Of a stretch of DNA of 64,000 bases, positions 7,903 to 16,743 are shown in pieces; the stretch's first letter is position 1, and the number at the start of each line of letters is the position of its first letter. This DNA is from CAG-390 sp045543615 (GTDB lineage: Bacteria; Bacillota; Clostridia; Oscillospirales; CAG-272). The stretch spans positions 18,833 through 82,832 of the forward strand of contig JAZPXL010000039.1 of NCBI GenBank assembly GCA_045543615.1, in the 5' to 3' direction. The position numbers and the translations under genes were made by a program. The notes under the pieces were generated by a model that ran no database searches, had not been told where the DNA came from, and saw nothing but the letters and a program-made list of their open reading frames with translations.

Positions 7903-8928
7903 ATGAAAATTATTAAAAAGGCATTGATAATTATTTCAGTCTTAATGTGTTTACTTCTCTTGTCGGGATGCAACATCCCGGAAGACGAAGTCAAAATAAA
8001 ATACAAGCTCAAAGATGACGGAACATACGAAATTGTTCAATTTGCAGGCGTTATGCCCTTTGAGTATGAAGTGCCGTCTGAATATAAAGGTAAACCCGTA
8101 ACCTCTATAGGCGAATGCGCTGCGTATTTTATAGCAATGGAGTCGCAATTAAACATACTGATTATTCCGGACTCAATCGTCAGAATTGAACACGGGGCGT
8201 TTGCTGACCACCTGTATTTGAGCGAGGTGCGCTTCGGGTCAGGATTGCAGTATTGTGACGGAGGAGCGTTTTATAACACTAACATCGATTTTATTAAATT
8301 GTCCCCCGACAACAAAGCCTTTGCATGCGAAGCATCAGAATTGGTCGACCTCAAAACCAACACTCTTGTCCTTGGCAGCAACCGTGCGATTGTTCCGGAT
8401 TACGTCCAACATATAGGAGATGACGCTTTCTGCGGAAGATGGGGACTCGTTGAAGCAAATATACCGGATGGTTGCTTGAGCATAGGTAGTTGTGCTTTCA
8501 ATAATTGTTTCGCTTTGAGAGACGTAGAGATACCAGACAGCGTTAAAACAATCGGCGATTGGGCATTTGCACACAGTGGTATAGTAAATCTTACAATACC
8601 CGGGAGTGTAGAGGAAGTAAGCGAACATTTGGTTGAATTTTGTCATCGTCTTAAATCGGTAACAATGGAAGACGGAGTAAAGACTATTCGCAGCTGGGCA
8701 ATTTTAGATTGTGAAAACTTAACAAGCATTAATATACCGGGTAGTGTAACTACGATGGAACCAAACGCAATTGACGTATCTCCCTGGTACGGATTGGGAG
8801 ACGTTGTGCTTGACAAAGTTACAATTACTATTGACGGCACAAGCGTTCCCGAAAGCTGGCCGGAGAATTGGGTGTGCTGCTTCGAGGATTCAAGGGAATA
8901 TGAGGTAGTCTTTAAAACCGAGGAATAA
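7903..8928 (+). CDS. BspA-type leucine-rich repeat lipoprotein
   Basis: A 341-residue secreted lipoprotein: signal peptide with lipobox LLSGC (Cys near residue 23), then a run of BspA/LRR_5 repeats. Seen repeat cores include PSEYKGKPVTSIGECA, IIPDSIVRIEHGAFAD, VQHIGDDAFCG, CLSIGSCAFNNC, IPDSVKTIGDWAFAHSG and IPGSVTTMEPNAI, with the roughly 23-residue spacing of this family. Such proteins often bind host or polymer surfaces; ligand unknown. AAAGGAG lies 8 bases before ATG. Base composition is A+T-rich like its neighbour. A strong terminator follows at once. Confidence 0.85.
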   Translation: MKIIKKALIIISVLMCLLLLSGCNIPEDEVKIKYKLKDDGTYEIVQFAGVMPFEYEVPSEYKGKPVTSIGECAAYFIAMESQLNILIIPDSIVRIEHGAFADHLYLSEVRFGSGLQYCDGGAFYNTNIDFIKLSPDNKAFACEASELVDLKTNTLVLGSNRAIVPDYVQHIGDDAFCGRWGLVEANIPDGCLSIGSCAFNNCFALRDVEIPDSVKTIGDWAFAHSGIVNLTIPGSVEEVSEHLVEFCHRLKSVTMEDGVKTIRSWAILDCENLTSINIPGSVTTMEPNAIDVSPWYGLGDVVLDKVTITIDGTSVPESWPENWVCCFEDSREYEVVFKTEE

Positions 8929-8940
8929 TTCTAATATCAC

Positions 8941-8977
8941 AAAAAGCAACAGATGCGTAGCATCTGTTGCTTTTTGT
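8941..8977 (+). terminator. Rho-independent terminator
   Basis: A perfect 16-bp stem (AAAAAGCAACAGATGC and its complement) with loop GTA, ending in TTTTT. Confidence 0.92.
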
Positions 8978-9076
8978 GTTCGTCAGATTTTCTCCTGACG
9001 TTTGGTTTCAGTGGCTTTTATATACAATTACATTAATAATTTTTTAATAAAATATAAAAAAATATTATTTTACCCC

Positions 9077-9105
9077 TTGAATGATATTAATTTATATGGT
9101 ATAAT
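9077..9105 (+). promoter_or_regulatory. Promoter of the large repeat surface protein
   Basis: TTGAAT and TATAAT with a 17-base spacer, about 80 bases upstream of the ATG at 9186. Confidence 0.7.
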
Positions 9106-9185
9106 TATTATGCAATAATGTCAGACAAATTAAAAACGTCAGAATACGATAGATTGCGCATTCTCATTCAAGGAGGGAGAGCAAA

Positions 9186-12100
9186 ATGAAAAAAAGATTT
9201 TTGAGTATTGTGCTTGCACTCTTCACCGTTGCTACCGTACTTGCAGGGGCGTTCCCTGCATTTGCAGCAGATACTGAAGAGACCACGGAACCCGTTACAA
9301 CTATTGAGTTTGTTTCCGACATCATCGTGTATGATTTCCAGACAGAGACATTCATAGATGACAATGGAGACAAATACAAGGGCTTCAATTGGTTCTACGG
9401 AGGAATCGGCACTTGTTCCGTTAATATGGTTGATGAAGTTTTAGAATACAAGGGAACTCCTGTAAATGTATTTGAGCGTTTCATTGATGGTCTCGTTGAT
9501 TTAAACTACACCGATAGCCAGGCTGATGCTGCTTGGGAGGTTGGTGGAACATACCCGGCTCAGATAAACTATTCTGTGGAAAACAAGAACGGCGAGATAA
9601 GTGATTACGTTCTGGATGTTACAGTCAGCGTAATAGAGATCCCCGTTGCAGAGGATCTGACAATTTCGGGTGAAATTACAGTAACTGAAGAATACATTAT
9701 AATAGACCACGCCGATGACGGTACAGTATACGGATACTACGAATGCAAAACCTCTGCTTTCGTAAACGCAACGGTTTGTGGAACTGAAATGACGAATATA
9801 ACAATAGATGAGGCGTTTGCTCACTATTGTGATAATACCCAAAAGAAAGCATTCGGCTTGCACATTGTAACCGATCAATCTCCCGAAAACGTTTGGGTTG
9901 ACGGTGGCACATACGATGCTTATGCTTGTCTTGAATATTTCGAGGAAGACTCATTTGATGCTGTCTATTATCTCAAGGCTCCCGTCAAGGTAAAGATCGA
10001 TTCAAACATTGACCTCAGAGAATGCGAGGTTGTCTCCATCACGGCAGAGCCCCTCGAATACGCACAGCACGAAAAAGGTTCTGCTTTTGTTATATTTACA
10101 ACAACTCTCAAAAACGGACTTGTTACAACCACTCCGTTCCGTGACATTTATGTAGAGCTTCCCTCCTCCGTTGGCGAGCATACCGTTGAGGTAAGCCTGC
10201 TTGATGGCAAGTTCACAGTTCCCGTGTCCGTTACCGTAACGCCCACACCCACAGAGGGAGTTTGGTCTGACGGATTTGCCTGGAGATACGATGCATCCAC
10301 ATCTACCCTCTACATTGAGGGCGAGGGCGAGCTTGTCGGCCCTTCCTCCTACTCATTCACATCACACAAACCGAGAAATGTCGTTCTTGGAGAGGGCATT
10401 GAAACCATTTCACAATGCGCTTTAGACCTCAGGGGTGACCTTGAAACTCTCGTTCTTCCCTCCACTCTCAAATATCTTCCTTATTTTGATATGTTTGCCA
10501 ACCCCATTACAATTGACAAGCTAATAATAAAGGAAGGCATTAAAGCTATTAACCACCTCCCCTTTGGCAACTGTCTTGTAACCATCAACGAATTGTACGT
10601 TCCCACAAGCGTAACGTTGCTTGACAAATATACAGTTTTGGCCGGAGCCAACGCTCTCGAAGGATCAAATGCGATAAAGATCATCTATGCAGGCGACGAG
10701 GCTCAATATGAGGCTATCTCAAAAGACTATATGGCACTCAGAAACGCTTATGTCGAAGAGGGCACATATAATACAATGGTAAGCGATTTCGGCTATCCTG
10801 CCAATATGGGCGCATACAATGATCTTATCAATACCGCTTGGTGTATAACAGCAAATGAAGAAATATTTGATTCTCCATATACAGTAACTGTCACCTGGGT
10901 TGGTGAGAACGGCGAGACTATTGACAGCGAGGAAATAGCTGTCGGTGGTGACGCAACCAAAGAGCCTGAAGTTCCCGAAAAGGAAGGCCACGACGGAAAG
11001 TGGAGCGTCATAACGACTAATGTCAATGTAAACACCATAATCAGACCCGAATACACCATCCACACTTTCACGGTTACTTGGGTTGACGAGAACGGCGAGG
11101 TTATCGACACCGAGACCGTCGAGTATGGCAAGGACGCCACAAAATCTCCTGCTGTTCCCGAAAAGGAAGGCTTTGTAGGTAAATGGAGTGGCTCTGCAAC
11201 TGAAATCAAGGCCGATACAACTCTCAAGGCTGAATACAGCGAGATCACATTCACGGTTGTATGGATTGATGGCAACGGAAACGTTGTTGATACAGAGATT
11301 GTCTCATACGGCAAGGATGCTACAAAGTCACCCGCTATTCCCGAAAAGGAAGGCTACACAGGCGCGTGGAGCACCACAGCAACAAAGGTTACAAGTGATG
11401 TTACCATCACAGCAGAATATGATGTGATCAAATTCACAGTAACCTGGATCGACGAGAACGGCGAGGTTGTTGAAACTGAAACCGTGGACTACGGCAAGAA
11501 CGCCACAAAATCTCCTACTGTTCCCGAAAAGGCAGACCACACAGGCAAGTGGGAAACAGTTCCGACAAATGTTACAACAGATATTATTGTCAAGCCCGTT
11601 TACAAGAAGAATATCGTAGTTGATAACGGAACTGCAACAGTTCCCGACAGTGCGATTGATGTTACAGAGGGAGAGGACATCGTCATTGACATAACGGACA
11701 AGACAACAGAAAGCGAACCCGTCGTTGACAGCGTTGTTATCGAATCCACCACGGTTGATAAGATTACAAACGCAAATGCCAATGTTGAGATCAAGCTCCC
11801 CGACGCAACAGTTTCGTTTGATAAGGAAGCCATCAGCTCTATTGGAGATCAGGCTGCCGACAAGAACGTAACAATTGTTGCAACAGAGGTAGAAAAGGAA
11901 ACTCTCAACACAAAGCAAAAGGAAGCTATCAAGGACAAAGAGGTCTGCGTAGTTCTGACACTTGAGGCAAAGGCAGGCGATACAAAGATCGAAAGCTTTG
12001 GTGGTGGTAAGGCAAAAATCAGCGTTCCCTTCACACTTCCCGAGGGCAAGGACGCTACCGATTACTTCGTAGCATTTATAGCAGATGACGGCAATATGAC

Positions 12101-12293
12101 AATAATGCCGACAAGCTATAAGGACGGTATGCTCAGCTTCGAGACAACACACTTCTCTTCCTATGTAATTATGGAAGTTGATGATGACGGTTCTGTTCCG
12201 ACAGGCGACAAAACAGCCATCGTGCTTGCAGTAATGACAGTAGCAATTGTCGGAATGGCAATCACAACACTCACAAAGCGCAGAGCTTATTGA
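9186..12293 (+). CDS. Large cell-surface protein with four InlB-B-like repeats and C-terminal anchor
   Basis: A 1035-residue exported protein. It has a cleavable signal peptide (MKKRFLSIVLALFTVA...AFPAFAADTEE), a beta-rich N-terminal region with two bacterial-Ig-like stretches, a short leucine-rich-like segment near residues 395-500 (VVLGEGIETISQCAL, LVLPSTLKYLP), and then four tandem repeats of about 60 residues at about residues 565-806. Each repeat runs TVTWVDENGEVIDTE...YGKDATKSPAVPEKEG...GKWS..., like InlB B / Listeria-Bacteroides repeats. The C-terminus is VPTGDKTAIVLAVM...LTKRRAY: a PTGD box, a membrane span and a basic tail, resembling but not matching a classic LPXTG sortase signal. 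AAGGAGGGAG precedes ATG. It is probably an adhesin or polysaccharide-binding protein; the ligand is unknown. Confidence 0.85.
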   Translation: MKKRFLSIVLALFTVATVLAGAFPAFAADTEETTEPVTTIEFVSDIIVYDFQTETFIDDNGDKYKGFNWFYGGIGTCSVNMVDEVLEYKGTPVNVFERFIDGLVDLNYTDSQADAAWEVGGTYPAQINYSVENKNGEISDYVLDVTVSVIEIPVAEDLTISGEITVTEEYIIIDHADDGTVYGYYECKTSAFVNATVCGTEMTNITIDEAFAHYCDNTQKKAFGLHIVTDQSPENVWVDGGTYDAYACLEYFEEDSFDAVYYLKAPVKVKIDSNIDLRECEVVSITAEPLEYAQHEKGSAFVIFTTTLKNGLVTTTPFRDIYVELPSSVGEHTVEVSLLDGKFTVPVSVTVTPTPTEGVWSDGFAWRYDASTSTLYIEGEGELVGPSSYSFTSHKPRNVVLGEGIETISQCALDLRGDLETLVLPSTLKYLPYFDMFANPITIDKLIIKEGIKAINHLPFGNCLVTINELYVPTSVTLLDKYTVLAGANALEGSNAIKIIYAGDEAQYEAISKDYMALRNAYVEEGTYNTMVSDFGYPANMGAYNDLINTAWCITANEEIFDSPYTVTVTWVGENGETIDSEEIAVGGDATKEPEVPEKEGHDGKWSVITTNVNVNTIIRPEYTIHTFTVTWVDENGEVIDTETVEYGKDATKSPAVPEKEGFVGKWSGSATEIKADTTLKAEYSEITFTVVWIDGNGNVVDTEIVSYGKDATKSPAIPEKEGYTGAWSTTATKVTSDVTITAEYDVIKFTVTWIDENGEVVETETVDYGKNATKSPTVPEKADHTGKWETVPTNVTTDIIVKPVYKKNIVVDNGTATVPDSAIDVTEGEDIVIDITDKTTESEPVVDSVVIESTTVDKITNANANVEIKLPDATVSFDKEAISSIGDQAADKNVTIVATEVEKETLNTKQKEAIKDKEVCVVLTLEAKAGDTKIESFGGGKAKISVPFTLPEGKDATDYFVAFIADDGNMTIMPTSYKDGMLSFETTHFSSYVIMEVDDDGSVPTGDKTAIVLAVMTVAIVGMAITTLTKRRAY

Positions 12294-12326
12294 TCAGACA
12301 CAACAAAATAATCTGATACAAAACAA

Positions 12327-12360
12327 AAAATAGCCGATTGCAAATGCAATCGGCTATTTT
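12327..12360 (+). terminator. Rho-independent terminator within repeat copy 1
   Basis: AAAATAGCCGATTGCA and its complement form a near-perfect stem ending in TTTTGAG. The same hairpin recurs at 13542-13575 in the second copy of a 92-bp repeat. Confidence 0.85.
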
Positions 12361-12420
12361 GAGTTATTACTGATAAATCCCGTTATTTGTGATAACTTTA
12401 GGTTTATCAGTAATAACTTT
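12329..12420 (+). repeat. 92-bp direct repeat, copy 1 (upstream of regulator gene)
   Basis: The copy holds two inverted repeats: a terminator-type hairpin (AATAGCCGATTGCA arms) and, at 12363-12417, a 15-bp perfect inverted repeat with arms GTTATTACTGATAAA and its complement around a loop of about 25 bases. It matches copy 2 (13544-13635) at about 88 of 92 positions with no gaps. Confidence 0.9.
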
Positions 12421-12451
12421 TAGTTTATTATGATTATTTTGCTGTTTGCTC

Positions 12452-12480
12452 TTGACTAAATTGAATTTTTGTATTATAAT
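12452..12480 (+). promoter_or_regulatory. Promoter of the HTH-ATPase-STAS-like gene
   Basis: TTGACT and TATAAT with a 17-base spacer. Initiation near 12487 falls downstream of an in-frame ATG at 12469 and so supports the ATG at 12514 as the true start. Confidence 0.75.
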
Positions 12481-12513
12481 TTAAGCAATAATAATCACCA
12501 AGGAGATGTAAAT

Positions 12514-13527
12514 ATGAAATTTAGCAACGAAAGAAAACAATCTATCATAATTTATTTGTTAGAAAAAATTTCACAAAACACTCCCTCTGTTTCAAAGATA
12601 GTGTCAGACACATTCGGCGTCAGCACAAACACTATCCACACATATATCAATGAACTGCTCGAGTCGGGTGTTATTGATAAGAGTGGGCGTGGACAATATA
12701 AATTAGTAAACACGGAGAGTGTATATAATTTCAAGCGAAGTGAAAACACCTTAAGCAGCGAAATGGTGATATACAGTATTTGTATGGAATCGTTGGTTTC
12801 CCAAATGCCCGAAAATGTTCAGCATATCTGGAGCTATGCTTTCAGTGAAATGGTGAACAATGTTATAGACCACTCAGAAGCAGAAAATTTACAGGTTGTG
12901 ATTTCTCACAATTCACTTCATACAAGTGTTTCTATTATAGATGACGGCGTAGGTATATTTGAAAAAATCAAAAAACATTTTTCTCTTTCCACTCTGGACG
13001 AAGCAATCTGCGAGCTTTTCAAAGGAAAGCTGACAACCGATGAGCTTCATCATTCGGGCGAGGGCATTTTCTTCTCATCTAAAATGATGGACACGTTTTG
13101 GATCTCATCCGGTGGAAAAATATTTTCCGCTTCAAAATACAGTCCTGATGCTATTCTTGATAATGAGAATATGCCCAGTGGAACTTGCGTATATATGAGA
13201 CTTTCTAATTACAGCCATAAGACCGCCCGTGAATTTTTTGATATGTACTCGGATGATGACGGTGCGTTTTATAAAACACGTATTCCGATAAAGAATTTGT
13301 TTGATACACCTCCCGTTTCACGCTCACAAGCCAAAAGATTGTGCAATCGTCTGGAAAAATTTGGGGAGGTTGTCTTGGACTTCGACGGCATATCCTGGAT
13401 GGGACAGGGATTTGCGCACGAGCTATTTGTAGTTTATTCAAAATCTCATCCACAAATAAAGTTTTCTCCTATTAATATGAACGAAAGCGTAACTAATATG
13501 TACAACCACGCTGTAAACACAAAATAA
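12514..13527 (+). CDS. HTH / GHKL-ATPase / STAS-like (DUF4325) fusion regulator
   Basis: A 337-residue soluble protein with three parts. Residues 1-65 form a winged helix (SKIVSDTFGVSTNTIHTYINELLESGVI). Residues about 85-220 form a histidine-kinase-like ATPase, with N-box FSEMVNNVIDHS near 109-121, G1 box DDGVGIF near 142 and G2 box GEGIFFSSKMM near 181. Residues about 270-335 look like the STAS-like DUF4325 domain (VVLDFDGISWMGQGFAHELF). GHKL kinase plus STAS domain recalls anti-sigma/anti-anti-sigma partner switching, here on one chain with a DNA-binding head; this mechanism is inference. No dimerisation/phosphoacceptor His domain is seen. Start 12514 is chosen because AAGGAGATG lies just upstream and the promoter excludes 12469. 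It is monocistronic and lies between two 92-bp repeats; A+T-rich. Confidence 0.8.
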   Translation: MKFSNERKQSIIIYLLEKISQNTPSVSKIVSDTFGVSTNTIHTYINELLESGVIDKSGRGQYKLVNTESVYNFKRSENTLSSEMVIYSICMESLVSQMPENVQHIWSYAFSEMVNNVIDHSEAENLQVVISHNSLHTSVSIIDDGVGIFEKIKKHFSLSTLDEAICELFKGKLTTDELHHSGEGIFFSSKMMDTFWISSGGKIFSASKYSPDAILDNENMPSGTCVYMRLSNYSHKTAREFFDMYSDDDGAFYKTRIPIKNLFDTPPVSRSQAKRLCNRLEKFGEVVLDFDGISWMGQGFAHELFVVYSKSHPQIKFSPINMNESVTNMYNHAVNTK

Positions 13528-13543
13528 CCTCAACTTCAAAATC

Positions 13544-13635
13544 AATAGCCGATTGCATATGCAATCGGCTATTTTGAGTTATTACTGATAAATCCCGTCA
13601 TTTGTGATAACTTTCGATTTATCAGTAATAACTTT
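13544..13635 (+). repeat. 92-bp direct repeat, copy 2 (downstream of regulator gene)
   Basis: Same two-hairpin module as 12329-12420, differing at about four positions. Its second inverted repeat is 16 bp and perfect. The first hairpin (about 13542-13575, ending in TTTTGAG) can terminate the regulator transcript. A partial extra arm (CTTATCAGTAATAT, about 13639-13652) follows. Confidence 0.9.
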
Positions 13636-13688
13636 GGGCTTATCAGTAATATCTCGCCGAATTTTTTTGCTTACGACTAATATTTGTC

Positions 13689-13717
13689 TTTACATTTGAA
13701 AAATAATATGTTATAAT
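13689..13717 (+). promoter_or_regulatory. Promoter of the SDR gene
   Basis: TTTACA and TATAAT with a 17-base spacer. Initiation near 13724 makes the in-frame ATG at 13728 unlikely as a start and favours 13770. Confidence 0.7.
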
Positions 13718-13769
13718 CAAGATAAAGATGATTAAATCGCAAACTATCTATATGAAAGGAAATAATATA

Positions 13770-14528
13770 ATGAGATTACAGAACAAAACAGTAGTAGTTA
13801 CAGGCGCATCTGCAGGTATGGGCAAGAGCATTGTTGAGCTTTTTGTCAATGAGGGCGCAAATGTTGTTGCAGTTGCAAGACGTGCAGAGAGACTTGCCGC
13901 TCTCAAGGACTCGCTCGCAACAGCTCCCGGACGCATTATTGTTATGACAGGTGACGTATCAAAGAGAGAGGACAACGAGGCTATGATAGACCTTGCAGTG
14001 TCCGCTTTCGGAAGACTCGACGTTCTCGTAAATAACGCAGGCGTTATGGATGATATGGCCGCTATGGCTGATGTCACCGATGAGAAGTATGATTATGTAA
14101 TGGGCATCAATGTTTACGGCCCTCTCTGCTCTATGAGAAAGGCTTGTCAGGTGTTCCTCGATCAGGGTAACGGCGGAAGCATCATTACAGTTTCATCCGT
14201 TGGCTCTATGCACCAGGCAGCAGGTGCGATTTACTGCGCATCCAAGGCGGCTGTCAATGCTTATGCAAGACACATCGCATTCACTTATATGAAGGAAGGC
14301 ATTCGCAGTAACGTCATCGCTCCCGGTGGTATTTCAACTGAGATCGCATCCTCTATGGGTATGCCCCAGATGGACGGCTTTAACCGTGTAAGACCCGTTC
14401 AGGCTCTCGCACCCGCACCCGGTCAGCCAAGCGACATCGCAAACGCCGCTCTCTTCCTCGCTTCCGATGAGTCTGCATACATCAGCGGCGCAATCCTCCC
14501 CGTAGACGGTGGCTGGACAGCGTTCTGA
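13770..14528 (+). CDS. SDR-family NAD(P)-dependent oxidoreductase
   Basis: A classical short-chain dehydrogenase of 252 residues. It shows the cofactor motif TGASAGMGKS (TGxxxGxG) near residue 12, the NNAG motif (LVNNAGVMDD) near residue 86, the catalytic Ser in ITVSSVGSMHQ, the YxxxK pair in AIYCASKAAVNAYARH, and the C-terminal SGAILPVDGGWTAF common to FabG-like enzymes. Substrate unknown; 3-oxoacyl, sugar or steroid ketone reduction are all possible, and no pathway neighbours help. Start 13770 is chosen for the GAAAGGA site 9-10 bases upstream. It has its own promoter and terminator. Confidence 0.9.
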   Translation: MRLQNKTVVVTGASAGMGKSIVELFVNEGANVVAVARRAERLAALKDSLATAPGRIIVMTGDVSKREDNEAMIDLAVSAFGRLDVLVNNAGVMDDMAAMADVTDEKYDYVMGINVYGPLCSMRKACQVFLDQGNGGSIITVSSVGSMHQAAGAIYCASKAAVNAYARHIAFTYMKEGIRSNVIAPGGISTEIASSMGMPQMDGFNRVRPVQALAPAPGQPSDIANAALFLASDESAYISGAILPVDGGWTAF

Positions 14529-14561
14529 TAAAACATCAATAAAATTTGTAAGCAATCCCCC

Positions 14562-14598
14562 AAGCTCTCGTTTATTTTACAAACGGGAGCTTTTTTTA
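14562..14598 (+). terminator. Rho-independent terminator after the SDR gene
   Basis: A 12-bp stem (AAGCTCTCGTTT with one G-T wobble), loop ATTTTAC, ending in a run of seven T. Confidence 0.9.
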
Positions 14599-14679
14599 AA
14601 ATATGTGTTAGAATTGGCGTGTCTTTCCGTCTATATAGATGAGAGCTCTTGAAATATTCAACGCAGAAAGGAGAGAGTG

Positions 14680-15240
14680 ATGGAGGACTATCGGATAATT
14701 GAACTATACAACAGCAGGGACGAAAGAGCCATCAGCGAAACAAGCCTAAAGTATTACTCATATTGCTTTGCAATTGCCAAAAACATACTCCCCTCAAGGG
14801 AGGACTGTGAGGAATGCGTCAACGATACCTGGCTTCGTGTCTGGAATTCGATACCGCCGGAAAAGCCCGATTCGCTCAAAGCTTATCTTGCAAGGATAAC
14901 TCGCAATCTCTCCATCGACCGTTACAGAGAAAACAACAGTGTGGGACGTGGTGGTGGTGAGCTTGCGCTTGCATTTGAGGAGCTTGATGATTTTGTCGCC
15001 GATACATCTTCACCCTCAAGCGAGCTTGAAGGGGAAGAGCTTGCCGCCTTCATAAGTAGCTTCCTCCGCACTCTGCCACAGAGAGACAGACGAGTCTTTG
15101 TTTTGCGCTATTTCTATATGGACAGCACAGAGAGCATAGCATCAGCCTGTGGTCTCAAAGAAAGCTATGTGCTCGTTCTTCTTTCCCGAACGCGAAAGAA
15201 GCTTGGGGAGGCACTCAGAAAAGGGGGATACTCAATATGA
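14680..15240 (+). CDS. ECF-type RNA polymerase sigma factor
   Basis: A 186-residue sigma-70-family factor with region 2 (DCEECVNDTWLRVWNSIPPEKPDSLKAYLARITRNLSIDRYR, about residues 45-87) and region 4 (LPQRDRRVFVLRYFYMDSTESIASACGLKESYVLVLLSRTRKKL, about residues 130-175). No sigma regions 1 or 3 are present, as in group 4 factors. Both ATG at 14680 and GTG at 14677 are possible; ATG is preferred because AAAGGAG sits at normal spacing. A CGTCTA element at 14628-14633, typical of ECF -10 sites, may be its own target, but no clear -35 was found. The stop overlaps the start of the next gene (ATGA), as usual for sigma/anti-sigma pairs. Confidence 0.9.
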   Translation: MEDYRIIELYNSRDERAISETSLKYYSYCFAIAKNILPSREDCEECVNDTWLRVWNSIPPEKPDSLKAYLARITRNLSIDRYRENNSVGRGGGELALAFEELDDFVADTSSPSSELEGEELAAFISSFLRTLPQRDRRVFVLRYFYMDSTESIASACGLKESYVLVLLSRTRKKLGEALRKGGYSI

Positions 15241-16739
15241 CTAAAGAACAGTTTTTAATACTACTCGGAAATATCGACGACGATATTATTATCGAAGCCA
15301 AAGCGAGCACCGAGATATCAGCCGTCAGCTCGCCCGAAAGCACAACCACCTCTCGTTTAACACGCAAAAAAGGCACGATAAACAAGCGAAAGCTGACGAG
15401 GCTCATCGCCATTGTTGCTGCAGCTCTTCTGATCGTTGGCACAGCCATCGCAACTCCGGTGCTCCTTTACGGCTTGCCCCACAATCCACCAAACACCACC
15501 GACCGTATATCGACCATATCCGGTGGTGCTTCCATCAGTGGCAAGCAGGAGATAGTTTTTGGTAACACAACAAACGATAGCATTGGTGACGCCGATATGA
15601 TTGCTCCCGGATTTGAGATACAGACGGTAATTGAGGCCGAGGTTGTCGAGGTGCTGCCCGACACATACTTTTACGCCGCAAGCTATTCCCTGCCGTTGCA
15701 CGTAGCCAAGCTACGTGTTGTTGACCGGATTCGTGGCGATGGGGTGCCTGCCGAGATCTTCTTGTGCTACCCTTATTATGACACATCTGTTTTTGACGGC
15801 TACGATCGTTTCATTATGTCACTTGAGCAGACAGGCACGGAAAATTATATGCTCGTAAACGGCACGCAGAGCCGTGTTGACTATTTCTCAAATATGTTTG
15901 AGATCACTCTCACAAGGGATCTTGGTTACGGCTCGGTTATCGCTTTCAACAATGATAGAGTTGACGAAAGCTTTTGGGACAACACCGACCATCTCGTCTC
16001 AAAGGTTAATATCGGCAAGGATTATTTTGATTCTCTTCTCTCCTCTCCCGACGCCCACAAATACCCTGCCGCCAAAAACTCAACTCTCTCAAAGGTTAGA
16101 GCTAATATTATCTCACTTGCCGCAGACGAGGATAACTACCACATCCGTGACCGTGGCTGCGACTACGTCACGCTTGACGATATATTTGCCACGGATGAGT
16201 CCCGCAGTCTTCGCACTTACCTTGAGCCTACCGACAAAAGCGTCTTTAGTCAGGAGATAATTGTCAACACCGACCGTGTGATAGCATTCTACACCCGTGT
16301 CATAAACGGTTTTTTAACAAACGAGGAGATAATTATCGGTGGATATGACGGAGATGCCGGAAATGTTTCAAGGCGAGGCGAAAGCTTCACACCACACGAT
16401 CTCGAAGCAGTTCCCGACATCGCCTCTGCTCTCTCAGAGCTTGACCTCTCAGCTCTCTCACCACCTCACATAACACTTACAGACGAGCTGAGCTTTGCCT
16501 ACTGCAAGGCATCGGGCGTATATCGCAAGATTGACGGTCAGGTGTACGGCGTCATCGGTGTTATATGGAATTATCGGCAAAACCAAATAACAAACGCCAT
16601 CCGTAAGGATGACCTGTACTATCTGTACAACCAAAACGGTGAGGGTGAGATCCTTGAAAGAGATGAACTTCGTGCCGTCCTCGGCAACGACCCCTTTATC
16701 CAAATTTTCCCCTACGATAGTACTATGGCTTGGGATTAA
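15237..16739 (+). CDS. Membrane-anchored protein paired with the ECF sigma factor (putative anti-sigma/sensor)
   Basis: A 500-residue protein, translationally coupled to the sigma gene through ATGA. Residues 1-55 are cytosolic and charged (MTKEQFLILLGNIDDDIIIEAK...), one membrane span lies at about residues 60-80 (LIAIVAAALLIVGTAIATPVLLYG), and about 420 residues should lie outside. The location strongly suggests an anti-sigma factor, but no ZAS zinc motif (HxxxCxxC) is visible in the short cytosolic part, and the large outer domain is unrecognised. It may sense a cell-envelope signal. A strong terminator follows. Confidence 0.75.
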   Translation: MTKEQFLILLGNIDDDIIIEAKASTEISAVSSPESTTTSRLTRKKGTINKRKLTRLIAIVAAALLIVGTAIATPVLLYGLPHNPPNTTDRISTISGGASISGKQEIVFGNTTNDSIGDADMIAPGFEIQTVIEAEVVEVLPDTYFYAASYSLPLHVAKLRVVDRIRGDGVPAEIFLCYPYYDTSVFDGYDRFIMSLEQTGTENYMLVNGTQSRVDYFSNMFEITLTRDLGYGSVIAFNNDRVDESFWDNTDHLVSKVNIGKDYFDSLLSSPDAHKYPAAKNSTLSKVRANIISLAADEDNYHIRDRGCDYVTLDDIFATDESRSLRTYLEPTDKSVFSQEIIVNTDRVIAFYTRVINGFLTNEEIIIGGYDGDAGNVSRRGESFTPHDLEAVPDIASALSELDLSALSPPHITLTDELSFAYCKASGVYRKIDGQVYGVIGVIWNYRQNQITNAIRKDDLYYLYNQNGEGEILERDELRAVLGNDPFIQIFPYDSTMAWD

Positions 16740-16743
16740 AGAA

